DNA of 5,106 bases from Chloroflexota bacterium (GTDB lineage Bacteria > Chloroflexota > Anaerolineae > Anaerolineales > UBA11579), in contig DNGN01000152.1 of NCBI GenBank assembly GCA_003486225.1, positions 2,709 to 7,814 of the forward strand, given 5' to 3'. How positions within the stretch are numbered: the stretch's first letter is position 1; the number at the start of each line of letters is the position of its first letter. Positions 1 through 5,106 of this stretch are shown one piece after another. Both the position numbers and the translations under genes were made by a program. Under the pieces are notes generated by a model that worked only from the letters and a program-made list of their open reading frames with translations, was not told where the DNA came from and searched no databases.

Positions 1-341
1 CGCGACCACTTTTTAACCTGCATGGGTGCCAGGGTGATGTTCTGCAGTACTGATAGGTGAGGGAAAAGGTTGAATTGTTGAAAGACCATGCCTGTTTCCT
101 CACGAATTTTCTCGATATTGCTCACATCGTGAGTGAGTTCAGTGCCATCCACAATTATCTGGCCGTGCTGGTGTTCCTCTAGTCTGTTGATGGTCCGTAT
201 AAAGGTGGATTTGCCTGATCCGGATGGGCCGAAGATCACAATCACTTCTCCAGCCTGGACTTCCATGGTGATCCCCTTTAATGCATGGAAACTCCCATAC
301 CATTTATGAACATCGCGGCATACGATGATGGGATTGGTCAT
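1..341 (-). CDS. Polar amino-acid ABC transporter ATP-binding protein, GlnQ type (N-terminal part)
   Basis: This is the ATPase subunit of a polar amino-acid importer, which hydrolyses ATP on the cytoplasmic face to drive uptake through partner permeases. The 113 readable residues begin MTNPIIVCRDVHKWYG, with the A-loop Tyr at 15. A perfect Walker A, GPSGSGKS, spans residues 38-45. The Q-loop segment around Gln88 (VFQQFNLFPHLSVLQNI) is very characteristic of the GlnQ/HisP/AapP family. The signature motif, Walker B and H-loop lie beyond the left edge, so the gene is cut by the window and not visibly broken. The ATG at 339-341 is supported by GAGGAG at 348-353, six bases upstream. The substrate (glutamine, glutamate, arginine or other) cannot be told from the ATPase. 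It is the first gene of its transcript, so permease and binding-protein genes may follow to the left of the window; in glnHPQ-type operons the ATPase often comes last. Confidence 0.95.
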   Translation of the reverse strand, partial: MTNPIIVCRDVHKWYGSFHALKGITMEVQAGEVIVIFGPSGSGKSTFIRTINRLEEHQHGQIIVDGTELTHDVSNIEKIREETGMVFQQFNLFPHLSVLQNITLAPMQVKKWS

Positions 342-448
342 TTCTCTCTCCTCAAGAAATTAACTTTATTCAATTGTGCTGAAGTTCTTCTCAACTGCCT
401 TGTACAGAATACAGGTGATTATGTGTTTATTGACAAGAAGGCTTATTC

Positions 449-477
449 ATTATAGGCCAAATAAAGTGGTATGGCAA
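449..477 (-). promoter_or_regulatory. Sigma-70-type promoter for the ABC ATPase gene
   Basis: Read on the minus strand, TTGCCA (477 down to 472) and a perfect TATAAT (454 down to 449) are separated by exactly 17 bases. Transcription would start near 442, giving a leader of about 100 bases before the ATG at 341. I see no clear riboswitch or attenuator in that leader. The match of both boxes and the spacing make this one of the two best promoters in the window. Confidence 0.75.
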
Positions 478-529
478 ATACTTTGGATGATCGCATATTG
501 ATTTTACCGCAAATTAACCTTCCAGGCCA

Positions 530-650
530 AATTGAAAATCCGGCTTTAAAATGTGTGGTTAATTGATCCGTAAACGCTATCATGCTCAGGGATTTCACCA
601 GTTGGTCAAGATTTTTGCGGTTTTTCAGGCAATATCCGGATTTCTCAATT
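530..650. repeat. Imperfect inverted repeat with 14-bp arms and one bulge
   Basis: The left arm AATTGAAAATCCGG (530-543) pairs with the right arm CCGGATTTCTCAATT (636-650) over 14 base pairs, with C644 as the only bulged base. The arms enclose 92 bases. It could be the closing stem of a structured transcript, a pair of protein-binding sites, or chance in AT-rich DNA. No T-run follows the right arm closely enough to make it a standard terminator. Confidence 0.45.
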
Positions 651-693
651 GATTCTCTGGTGATTTTTTAAAGACTTTCTTGGCCTACAAGGC

Positions 694-699
694 TATAAT
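694..699 (+). promoter_or_regulatory. -10 box of the LRR-protein promoter
   Basis: A perfect TATAAT lies 27 bases before the ATG at 727, which predicts a leader of about 20 bases. The -35 region is poor: at 17-base spacing (671-676) it reads AAGACT. The promoter may therefore be weak or activator-dependent. GGAGA at 716-720 is the ribosome binding site, six bases before the start. Confidence 0.55.
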
Positions 700-726
700 G
701 TCGTAGAATGGGAATGGAGAAATGAT

Positions 727-1671
727 ATGAAACTTGTGCATGCAGAAAAGTTGATCACAGGCTTGATCTTGTCCATGATGTTGCTGGCAGTGTTTAATCC
801 ATGGACGGTGGCAGCCCACCCTTTGGCAGCCGAGTTTGATTGTTCTGCCCAAACGAGCCTGCCAGCAGACCAATGCGAAGCTTTGGTTGCTATCTTCCAA
901 GCAACCGGCGGTGAGAATTGGACCAATAACACCGGCTGGCTGCAGGCGAGCGATCCATGCCAGTGGCACGGGGTTGCCTGTTTTGAAGGCAATGTGGTTG
1001 CTCTGGATCTCTTCAGTAATAATCTGACTGGCGCTTTACCGATAGAAATCGGCGGGTTCCCGAATCTGAATACCCTGACCCTGAATGGGAATCCACTTAA
1101 CGGGGCGATCCCATTGACGATTACCTTCATGGATCTGGACTTGTTCCATTTTCACAATACCTCGTTATGCGAGCCCTCTGATCCAAATTTCCAGGATTGG
1201 TTGCTGCAAATTGTGTATCGGCTGAGTTCGGGAATTTACTGCTCTGCTCTGACCCCTACCGCAGCCCCTCTCCAGGCCCAAACACAGCCTGCCGCTTTGC
1301 TCTGGCCGCAGCAAACTCTGACCGCACTGGCCGGAGGCGGTACATCTGGGCTGGGGGAGAAAACCCTCGAACCGACCCCCACAAAATATTACAACCTGGA
1401 AAGCCCTACGCCTACTGAAACACCGCCACCCTCGTCTGCTTCAGAAGGCGGCTCAACTGGGGCTACGAATGGCCTTGAAACTGCGCAAACAGACCAGGGA
1501 AAGCCCGGTTTTTTCAGTACCATTCCGCGCGGCTGGCTGCTCGTTTTGACGATCCCATTGGTTTTGATCGTGATCGGAGTACTTCTCGAGCTGCGAGACC
1601 GCAAAAAAGAGCGGGAGGAACGGCGGCGGCCCTCGAAATTGGAATGGGGAGATATTGAAGAGCGCAAATAA
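727..1671 (+). CDS. Secreted, membrane-anchored leucine-rich-repeat protein, plant-type LRR
   Basis: The 314-residue product is probably exported and held on the cell surface. Residues 1-30 form a signal peptide, with a hydrophobic core at about 9-23 and likely cleavage after Ala30. Residues 50-85 form an N-terminal LRR cap containing ATGGENWTNNTGWL and DPCQWHGVAC, much like the caps of plant LRR receptors. About three 24-residue repeats follow: 89-112 (LDLFSNNLTGALP), 113-136 (LTLNGNPLNGAIP) and a degenerate one at 137-159. Six cysteines (39, 50, 78, 85, 148, 172) could form disulfides. A low-complexity Pro/Thr/Ser/Gly linker (about 174-262) leads to a transmembrane helix at about 269-289, and a strongly basic 25-residue tail follows. 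The expected topology is LRR outside and tail inside. The ligand is unknown; adhesion or protein binding is inferred from the fold. The gene stands alone, with its own -10 box and a terminator. Confidence 0.85.
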   Translation: MKLVHAEKLITGLILSMMLLAVFNPWTVAAHPLAAEFDCSAQTSLPADQCEALVAIFQATGGENWTNNTGWLQASDPCQWHGVACFEGNVVALDLFSNNLTGALPIEIGGFPNLNTLTLNGNPLNGAIPLTITFMDLDLFHFHNTSLCEPSDPNFQDWLLQIVYRLSSGIYCSALTPTAAPLQAQTQPAALLWPQQTLTALAGGGTSGLGEKTLEPTPTKYYNLESPTPTETPPPSSASEGGSTGATNGLETAQTDQGKPGFFSTIPRGWLLVLTIPLVLIVIGVLLELRDRKKEREERRRPSKLEWGDIEERK

Positions 1672-1724
1672 TCGAAAAACCGTCGGTAATACTTGGTGTG
1701 GTTATTAAATCGAACGCTGATCTA

Positions 1725-1759
1725 AAAAACCGCAAGCATCAGGTTGGCTTGCGGTTTTT
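1725..1759 (+). terminator. Rho-independent terminator after the LRR gene
   Basis: A perfect 13-bp stem (AAAAACCGCAAGC, 1725-1737, with GCTTGCGGTTTTT, 1747-1759) closes a 9-base loop. The GC-rich part is 8 bp and is followed by five T residues that also pair with the A-run, so it could work in both directions. It lies 54 bases after the LRR stop codon and separates that gene from the downstream PLP enzyme. Confidence 0.9.
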
Positions 1760-1816
1760 GTTCCTCCGTTTACACTGAAAATAGTACATTCTTCATGCCT
1801 GCGGGCTGATTTCTTT

Positions 1817-1825
1817 TGGTAGAAT
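1817..1825 (+). promoter_or_regulatory. Extended -10 promoter for the class V aminotransferase gene
   Basis: TGGTAGAAT gives a TGn extension followed by TAGAAT (1820-1825). There is no good -35 at 16-18 bases spacing (about GCCTGC), which is common where an extended -10 is used. It lies downstream of the terminator and predicts a leader of about 40 bases ending in the strong AAGGAG at 1862-1867. The nrdR promoter has the same TGn-TAGAAT form, which supports both calls. Confidence 0.5.
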
Positions 1826-1872
1826 CAAGCCGTCCTGCGCTTCTGAAGGAATAAAAGCACCAAGGAGTTGGC

Positions 1873-3282
1873 ATGTCTCAGAATATCTCGGAAGATGGGT
1901 ATAGCAGTTTGTTCGTTGGAACCGGAACCAAGGTTCCGCTCTTAAATGGAAATCAAACCCGATATATCAATTTCGATAATGCTGCTTCCACGCCAGCGCT
2001 GAAATTCGTGCAGCAAGCTGTGAATGATTTTTTGCCTTATTACAGCAGTGTCCATCGCGGAACAGGTTTTAAGAGCCAGCTTTCCACCCATAATTATGAA
2101 GAAGCCCGCCAAATCACGCTGCAATTCTTTGGGGCAGACAGCCAAACCCATACCTGTGTGTTCGGCAAGAATACAACCGAGGCGATTAATAAATTGGCCA
2201 GGCGATTTCCCTTTACCGCACAAAGAAATCTGGTGCTGACCAGTGCCATGGAGCATCACTCCAACGATCTGCCATGGCGCGCTCAAGTCGAAGTGCTGCA
2301 CATCGACCTGCTGCCTGATGGGCGTTTGGATTTGTTGGATTTCGATGAAAAATTGACGCGCTACGCAGACCGCATCGCCCTGGTGTCGCTGACCGGCGGC
2401 AGCAATGTGACTGGCTTTATCAACCCCATTCATGACCTGGCAGAGAAAGCGCATTCGGTCGGTGCTCAATTCATGGCCGATTGTGCGCAATTGGCCCCCC
2501 ACCGAAAAGTGGAAATGCTTCCACTCGATGACCCGCGCCACCTGGATTATCTGGTCATCTCTGCCCACAAGATGTACGCGCCTTTTGGGACGGGAGCCCT
2601 GATCGGCCGGCGGGACTTGTTGGAGGACGGTACGCCTGATACGGTGGGTGGCGGTGTGGTAGAGATCGTGACCCTGGAGGATGTGATCTGGTCGGGTTTG
2701 CCAGAGCGGGATGAGGCTGGGTCACCCAATCATGTTGGAGCGATTGCCCTGGCAGCCGCGCTCACCATGCTGACAAAAATCGGGATGGATCAGGTTGCTG
2801 CCCATGAAGCCCAACTGACAGCCCATGCCCTCCGCCGCTTACCGGAAGTGGAAGGTATCCGCATCTTTGGAGACCCGGACCCGGAGCATGCTGCTGAACG
2901 CCTCGGGGTGATCCCTTTCACATTGACTCATATGGATCATTTTAAAGTTGCCGCTATCCTGGGCCATGAGTTTGGTATCGGGGTGCGCAATGGCTGCTTT
3001 TGCGCCCACCCATTGATCCTGCATTTGCTTGAGGTCAGTAAGGAAGAAGCTCAAATGGTGCGTGAAGAGGTGATCCATCACAAGCGCGATAGAGTGCCGG
3101 GGTTGATCCGGATATCGTTTGGTTTGTATAACACGTTGGAAGATGTGGATGTTTTGATCGAAGCCTTGAAGGCGATCTCAGATGGCAAATTTACCGGTCA
3201 GTACCTTCAAGATATCGCCTCAGGCGAATTCCATCCAGCAGGCTGGAATCCAGACTTTGACTCTTATTTTTCACTGAGCTAA
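1873..3282 (+). CDS. Class V PLP-dependent enzyme, cysteine desulfurase / selenocysteine lyase-like
   Basis: The 469-residue protein has the fold-type I hallmarks of the SufS/Csd group, which removes sulfur (or selenium) from cysteine (or selenocysteine) to give alanine. Visible landmarks are INFDNAASTP near residue 34, SVHRGTG near 59, MEHHSN with the PLP-stacking His at 128/129, LTGGSNVTG near 174, PLP-binding Asp203 in ADCAQLAPH, and the Schiff-base Lys233 in SAHKMYAPFGTGALIG. RNGCFCAHPL places Cys377 where SufS has its catalytic Cys (RxGHHCAQP). Cys375 is an added neighbour that replaces a His. The C-terminal RISFGLYNT matches the carboxylate-binding region. At 469 residues it is longer than typical SufS (about 406), with extra N- and C-terminal segments. 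AAGGAG at 1862-1867 fixes the start. No sufBCD or iscU neighbour is seen, so the true substrate is open; another class V lyase or aminotransferase role is possible. Confidence 0.85.
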   Translation: MSQNISEDGYSSLFVGTGTKVPLLNGNQTRYINFDNAASTPALKFVQQAVNDFLPYYSSVHRGTGFKSQLSTHNYEEARQITLQFFGADSQTHTCVFGKNTTEAINKLARRFPFTAQRNLVLTSAMEHHSNDLPWRAQVEVLHIDLLPDGRLDLLDFDEKLTRYADRIALVSLTGGSNVTGFINPIHDLAEKAHSVGAQFMADCAQLAPHRKVEMLPLDDPRHLDYLVISAHKMYAPFGTGALIGRRDLLEDGTPDTVGGGVVEIVTLEDVIWSGLPERDEAGSPNHVGAIALAAALTMLTKIGMDQVAAHEAQLTAHALRRLPEVEGIRIFGDPDPEHAAERLGVIPFTLTHMDHFKVAAILGHEFGIGVRNGCFCAHPLILHLLEVSKEEAQMVREEVIHHKRDRVPGLIRISFGLYNTLEDVDVLIEALKAISDGKFTGQYLQDIASGEFHPAGWNPDFDSYFSLS

Positions 3283-3355
3283 GATATTAAGGCTTCAAAG
3301 AAAAAGGCTCTTGGCGTTAGGCTGGCATGGAAAGATCTCCACAGCCAATCCGCCC

Positions 3356-3361
3356 AAAGGA
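3356..3361 (+). promoter_or_regulatory. Ribosome binding site that sets the ATL start
   Basis: AAAGGA lies seven bases before the ATG at 3369. The upstream in-frame ATG at 3327 has no comparable site, and the 14 residues it would add (rich in Pro and Arg) are unlike the family. The start at 3369 is therefore preferred. Confidence 0.6.
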
Positions 3362-3368
3362 AACCCCT

Positions 3369-3770
3369 ATGGCAGAAAAAAGACCACCAGCCCTCTTTTA
3401 TCAGAAAGTGTATGCAGTGGTATCCCAGATTCCAGCCGGTAAGGTGACCAGTTATGGCCGCATCGCGGAAATGCTTGGCGCAACGGGGGCCGCCCGGCAA
3501 GTGGGGTATGCCATGAGTGCATTGAAGAACCGCTCTGATGATCCGGCATATTCCGAAATACCCTGGCAGCGAGTTGTGGGCTTTGATGGAAAAATTGTGA
3601 TTAAAGGGTCCGAGCACAGCCGCATCTATCAGGCAGAACTGCTGCGTGAGGAAGGGGTCGCGGTGGGGGATGACCTGAGAGTGAAAATGGACACCCATAT
3701 ATGGGAGGGCTTGCTGCCACATGAGGTGCAGAAATTGTGCGAAGAATTGATCGAGGATGAGGGATTTTAA
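3369..3770 (+). CDS. Alkyltransferase-like protein (ATL), non-catalytic MGMT homologue
   Basis: The 133-residue protein has the DNA-binding domain of O6-alkylguanine-DNA alkyltransferases but not the reactive cysteine. The active-site motif reads PWQRVV at 65-70, with Trp66 in place of the acceptor Cys of PCHRV. The only cysteine in the protein is Cys124, far away in the tail, so alkyl transfer is ruled out. The helix-turn-helix and its key residues are intact: IPAGKVTSYGRIA (21-33) with Tyr29, and AARQVGYAM (41-49) with Arg43 as the probable base-flipping finger. LLREEGV (91-97) ends the domain. Known relatives (E. coli YbaZ, S. pombe Atl1, Thermus TTHA1564) bind O6-alkylguanine and hand it to nucleotide excision repair; that role is inferred here. 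A charged 26-residue tail follows the domain. The gene lies 86 bases after the PLP-enzyme stop, in the same direction, without a clear terminator between them, so they may be co-transcribed. Confidence 0.9.
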   Translation: MAEKRPPALFYQKVYAVVSQIPAGKVTSYGRIAEMLGATGAARQVGYAMSALKNRSDDPAYSEIPWQRVVGFDGKIVIKGSEHSRIYQAELLREEGVAVGDDLRVKMDTHIWEGLLPHEVQKLCEELIEDEGF

Positions 3771-3911
3771 CGAGCCCTGGCCTTTGTTGGTAAAAGTTGG
3801 GGTGTTCGGCTATGAGATACCTGCGCTTGGTTGTGGGGATATCAGGATTTTATGGGACTAGTTTGGAGAATGTTAAAGAATTAACGTGCTGTCTTAAAAT
3901 AAAGTGAAAAG

Positions 3912-3958
3912 TGGCCATTTTTTCTTGCTCATAAAATTCTCCTGTGATAGAATGGCCA
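3912..3958. repeat. 8-bp inverted repeat framing the nrdR promoter
   Basis: TGGCCATT (3912-3919) is repeated in inverted form as AATGGCCA (3951-3958). Each arm contains the self-palindromic TGGCCA, and the arm centres are 39 bases apart. The right arm overlaps the -10 box and the left arm lies just before the -35, so a protein binding both would cover the promoter. Chance is not excluded for arms this short. Confidence 0.4.
3925..3953 (+). promoter_or_regulatory. Promoter of the nrdR-nrdJ unit
   Basis: TTGCTC (3925-3930) and TAGAAT (3948-3953) are 17 bases apart, and TGA before the -10 supplies a TGn extension. Transcription would start near 3960, giving a leader of about 85 bases that contains the palindrome at 3992-4019. 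It is the best plus-strand promoter in the window. Confidence 0.7.
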
Positions 3959-3991
3959 GTACATCATCGATATATACATTACTGCCGTATT

Positions 3992-4019
3992 TTTGAACCC
4001 CCACATGTGGGGGTTCAAA
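3992..4019. promoter_or_regulatory. Perfect 28-bp palindrome, candidate NrdR operator
   Basis: TTTGAACCCCCACA is followed directly by its exact reverse complement, with no spacer. In the central 16 bases (3998-4013) the six strongest positions of the NrdR-box consensus as I recall it (acaCwAtATaTwGtgt: C4, A6, A8, T9, T11, G13) all match. The C/G-rich flanks differ from the consensus. NrdR boxes usually come in pairs about 31 bases apart, and the TATATA core at 3971-3976 has its centre exactly 31 bases upstream, although that second site is poor. The location between the promoter and the nrdR start fits autorepression. A transcribed hairpin is an alternative, but no T-run follows it on the plus strand, so it is not an intrinsic terminator. 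Confidence 0.6.
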
Positions 4020-4044
4020 TTACTTGAACAAATTGAGGTTTTTT

Positions 4045-4497
4045 ATGCGCTGTCCACACTGCCAGGGTGCGAAAGGCACCAAAGTAATCGATACCACACA
4101 CGACCAACGTGGGGGAGTACGTCGCCGCCGGGAGTGCAAAAAATGTGGCAAGCGGTTCAGCACATACGAACGGGCTATCCTGGCTACTCCCTTGGTGATC
4201 AAGGAAGATGGCAATCGCGAAGAATTCAACCGCGAAAAATTGCTCCGAGGGCTGAGGGTGGCTTGTGTAAAACGGCCGGTTTCAGCACAAGATTTGGAAC
4301 GCCTAGCAGGGGAAATTGAGTCCACACTTCAGCGTATGGGAAAAGCTGAGGTCTCATCACGAGTGATTGGCGATATGGTAATTGCTGGGCTGAAGGAGCT
4401 TGATCAGGTTGCATACATCCGCTATGCCATTGTTTATCTTGGGCTTGATGATCTGCATGCTATTCGCCAGGAGCTTGACCGTTTGATCGAAAGTTAA
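4045..4497 (+). CDS. nrdR: Transcriptional repressor NrdR
   Basis: NrdR represses ribonucleotide reductase genes and senses the ATP/dATP state through an ATP-cone. This copy is 150 residues, the usual family length. The N-terminal zinc ribbon uses Cys3, Cys6, Cys31 and Cys34 (CPHC and CKKC). Between and after these lie RRRREC, which contributes to DNA contact, and RFSTYER (37-43), a family hallmark. The ATP-cone runs from about 46 to 136 (VIKEDGNREEFNREKLLRGL, then KRPVS, and VAYIRYAIVYLG near 128). The ATG at 4045 is chosen because it gives the canonical MRCPHC start, with GAGG at 4035-4038 six bases upstream. An in-frame TTG at 4024 would add seven atypical residues and falls just after the palindrome. 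nrdJ follows in the same direction after 91 bases, so NrdR most likely controls itself and that reductase. Confidence 0.97.
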   Translation: MRCPHCQGAKGTKVIDTTHDQRGGVRRRRECKKCGKRFSTYERAILATPLVIKEDGNREEFNREKLLRGLRVACVKRPVSAQDLERLAGEIESTLQRMGKAEVSSRVIGDMVIAGLKELDQVAYIRYAIVYLGLDDLHAIRQELDRLIES

Positions 4498-4588
4498 TTT
4501 TTACCCTTTATTCAATTGGGAAATAATCACAGTAAGCTTGCTTATGACCTCTGTATTCCCTATCCCATCTATCGCTTAGGAGGAGCGA

Positions 4589-5106
4589 ATGCTAACCGAA
4601 AAGAATACTCAATTAACAATTTCAACTCCAGAACGACCAACATCTCTTCCTCCCGTTGATCTGACTGAGAACGCCTACAGCGTTTTCATCCGCCGCTATG
4701 CCCGGCGCAACCTTGCCGGGGAACCAATAGAAAATGTGGAAGAGACCTTTTGGCGGGTTGCTTACCACATCGCTGCTGCAGGCGCAGAGTGGGATGAGGC
4801 AGTTGATGAAACCGCTGAATCTTTTTACCGACTGCTGGCTACTAAGCGCTTCTTCCCCAACTCTCCTACCTTTACAGGTGCGGGAACCCCTCTAGGTCAG
4901 CTGGCTGCTTGCTTTGTGCTCCCGATCAGTGATGATATGGGGCGCATGTCCTCAGGAATTTTCCAGACGCTGCGCGATGCAGCTTTGATCCAGCAGACTG
5001 GTGGCGGCAATGGCTTCGCGTTTTCTCGCTTACGGCCTAAATTTTCGCCTGTCAAAACTTCTGCCGGAGAAGCCACCGGGCCGGTGGGATTCCTGCGGGT
5101 CTACGA
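4589..5106 (+). CDS. nrdJ: Adenosylcobalamin-dependent (class II) ribonucleotide reductase, N-terminal part
   Basis: This enzyme reduces ribonucleotides to deoxyribonucleotides using a radical generated from adenosylcobalamin, so it needs no oxygen and no separate radical subunit. The 172 visible residues match the start of class II enzymes: [15 protein letters not shown] (27-41), FWRVAYHIA (54-62), [12 protein letters not shown] (88-99), QLAACFVLP (104-112), [14 protein letters not shown] (137-150) and ATGPVGF (162-168). Cys108 is, by family analogy, the first cysteine of the redox-active pair; the radical Cys and its partner lie beyond the right edge. There is no N-terminal ATP-cone, so this part lacks the usual overall-activity site. 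The ATG at 4589 is fixed by a strong AGGAGG (4578-4583), five bases upstream. No terminator or clear promoter is seen in the 91 bases after nrdR, which supports one transcript. The gene is cut by the window edge. Confidence 0.95.
   Translation, partial: MLTEKNTQLTISTPERPTSLPPVDLTENAYSVFIRRYARRNLAGEPIENVEETFWRVAYHIAAAGAEWDEAVDETAESFYRLLATKRFFPNSPTFTGAGTPLGQLAACFVLPISDDMGRMSSGIFQTLRDAALIQQTGGGNGFAFSRLRPKFSPVKTSAGEATGPVGFLRVY

Larger units (their letters stand above)
342..726. other. 385-base divergent intergenic region
   Basis: This AT-rich gap separates the left-reading ABC gene from the right-reading LRR gene. It holds the ABC promoter (449-477), the LRR promoter (-10 at 694-699) and an imperfect inverted repeat (530-650). 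AGGCCAAAT occurs twice, at 454-462 and 524-532, 70 bases apart; the first copy runs into the spacer of the ABC promoter. AATTAACC (512-519) and GGTTAATT (557-564) form another short inverted repeat. I see no ORF with a convincing start and no tRNA-like structure. The region is longer than two simple promoters need, so a regulator site or a small RNA is possible but unproven. Confidence 0.6.
3771..4044 (+). other. 274-base regulatory gap before nrdR
   Basis: The left part (3771-3910) has no convincing gene and no clear intrinsic terminator for the ATL gene. A small dyad, GTTAA-AGAA-TTAAC, lies at 3872-3885. The right part holds the nrdR promoter (3925-3953), a TGGCCA-containing inverted repeat framing it (3912-3919 and 3951-3958), a TATATA stretch (3971-3976) and the perfect palindrome (3992-4019). 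Confidence 0.6.

Noticed and set aside
430..456. TTGACA with TATAGG as a plus-strand promoter
   Set aside because: The spacer is only 15 bases, the -10 is poor, and it overlaps the much better minus-strand promoter.
693..1130. 145-codon open frame on the minus strand
   Set aside because: It is antisense to the LRR coding region, which has a full signal peptide, repeats and membrane anchor.
1942..2568. 208-codon open frame on the minus strand
   Set aside because: It lies wholly inside the PLP-enzyme gene, whose protein has clear family motifs. The reverse frame shows no domain and no ribosome binding site.
3311..3354. Hairpin between the PLP enzyme and ATL (GGCTG 3320-3324 with CAGCC 3342-3346, flanked by TTGGCG and CGCC)
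   Set aside because: The stem is interrupted and no T-run follows, so it is not supported as a terminator; a weak leader fold is all that can be said.
3327..3368. Upstream ATG start for the ATL gene
   Set aside because: It lacks a good ribosome binding site, and the extra 14 residues are unlike ATL proteins; AAAGGA supports 3369.
3279..3722. 147-codon open frame on the minus strand
   Set aside because: It is antisense to the ATL gene, whose motifs are unmistakable; the reverse translation resembles no known fold.
3812..3907. 31-codon ORF beginning MRYLRLVVG, between ATL and nrdR
   Set aside because: It has only a distant G-run as a possible ribosome site, no promoter and no recognisable features; this length is expected by chance.
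4024..4044. Upstream TTG start for nrdR
   Set aside because: It would add seven residues before the canonical MRCPHC and has no good ribosome binding site, whereas GAGG fits the ATG at 4045.
4498..4588. Cobalamin riboswitch before nrdJ
   Set aside because: The gap is only 91 bases, shorter than a full cobalamin riboswitch, and no B12-box-like sequence is seen.

Overview
The window looks like ordinary chromosomal DNA from a free-living bacterium. The best guess is a member of the Chloroflexota, of the Anaerolineae type. This rests on the overall feel of the proteins: a plant-like leucine-rich-repeat surface protein with a Pro/Thr linker, nrdR next to a class II cobalamin-dependent ribonucleotide reductase, and -10 boxes of the form TGnTAGAAT. 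It is inference, not proof. No mobile element, CRISPR array, tRNA or rRNA was seen.

Layout. Bases 1-341 (minus strand) hold the N-terminal part of a polar amino-acid ABC transporter ATPase, with a good promoter at 449-477 reading left. Bases 342-726 form a 385-base divergent intergenic region with that promoter, a bulged inverted repeat at 530-650, and a TATAAT box for the next gene. Bases 727-1671 (plus) encode a secreted, membrane-anchored LRR protein, closed by a strong intrinsic terminator at 1725-1759. Bases 1873-3282 (plus) encode a class V PLP-dependent enzyme of the cysteine desulfurase/selenocysteine lyase kind. It is followed 86 bases later by an alkyltransferase-like DNA-repair protein (ATL) at 3369-3770 whose usual methyl-acceptor Cys is Trp. 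After a 274-base regulatory gap come nrdR (4045-4497) and the start of nrdJ (4589 to the window edge).

How the genes fit together. nrdR and nrdJ form the clearest functional unit: a repressor that senses the ATP/dATP balance, next to the reductase it most likely controls. A perfect 28-bp palindrome (3992-4019) lies between the nrdR promoter and its start codon and fits the NrdR-box core, so it is a good operator candidate. The PLP enzyme and the ATL gene lie in the same direction without an obvious terminator between them and may share a transcript, but no functional link can be shown from sequence. The ABC ATPase and the LRR protein are separate units transcribed divergently.

No previously undescribed system is evident. 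The points most worth a second look are the palindrome before nrdR, the Trp-type ATL, the CxC-containing PLP enzyme, and the inverted repeat in the first intergenic region.
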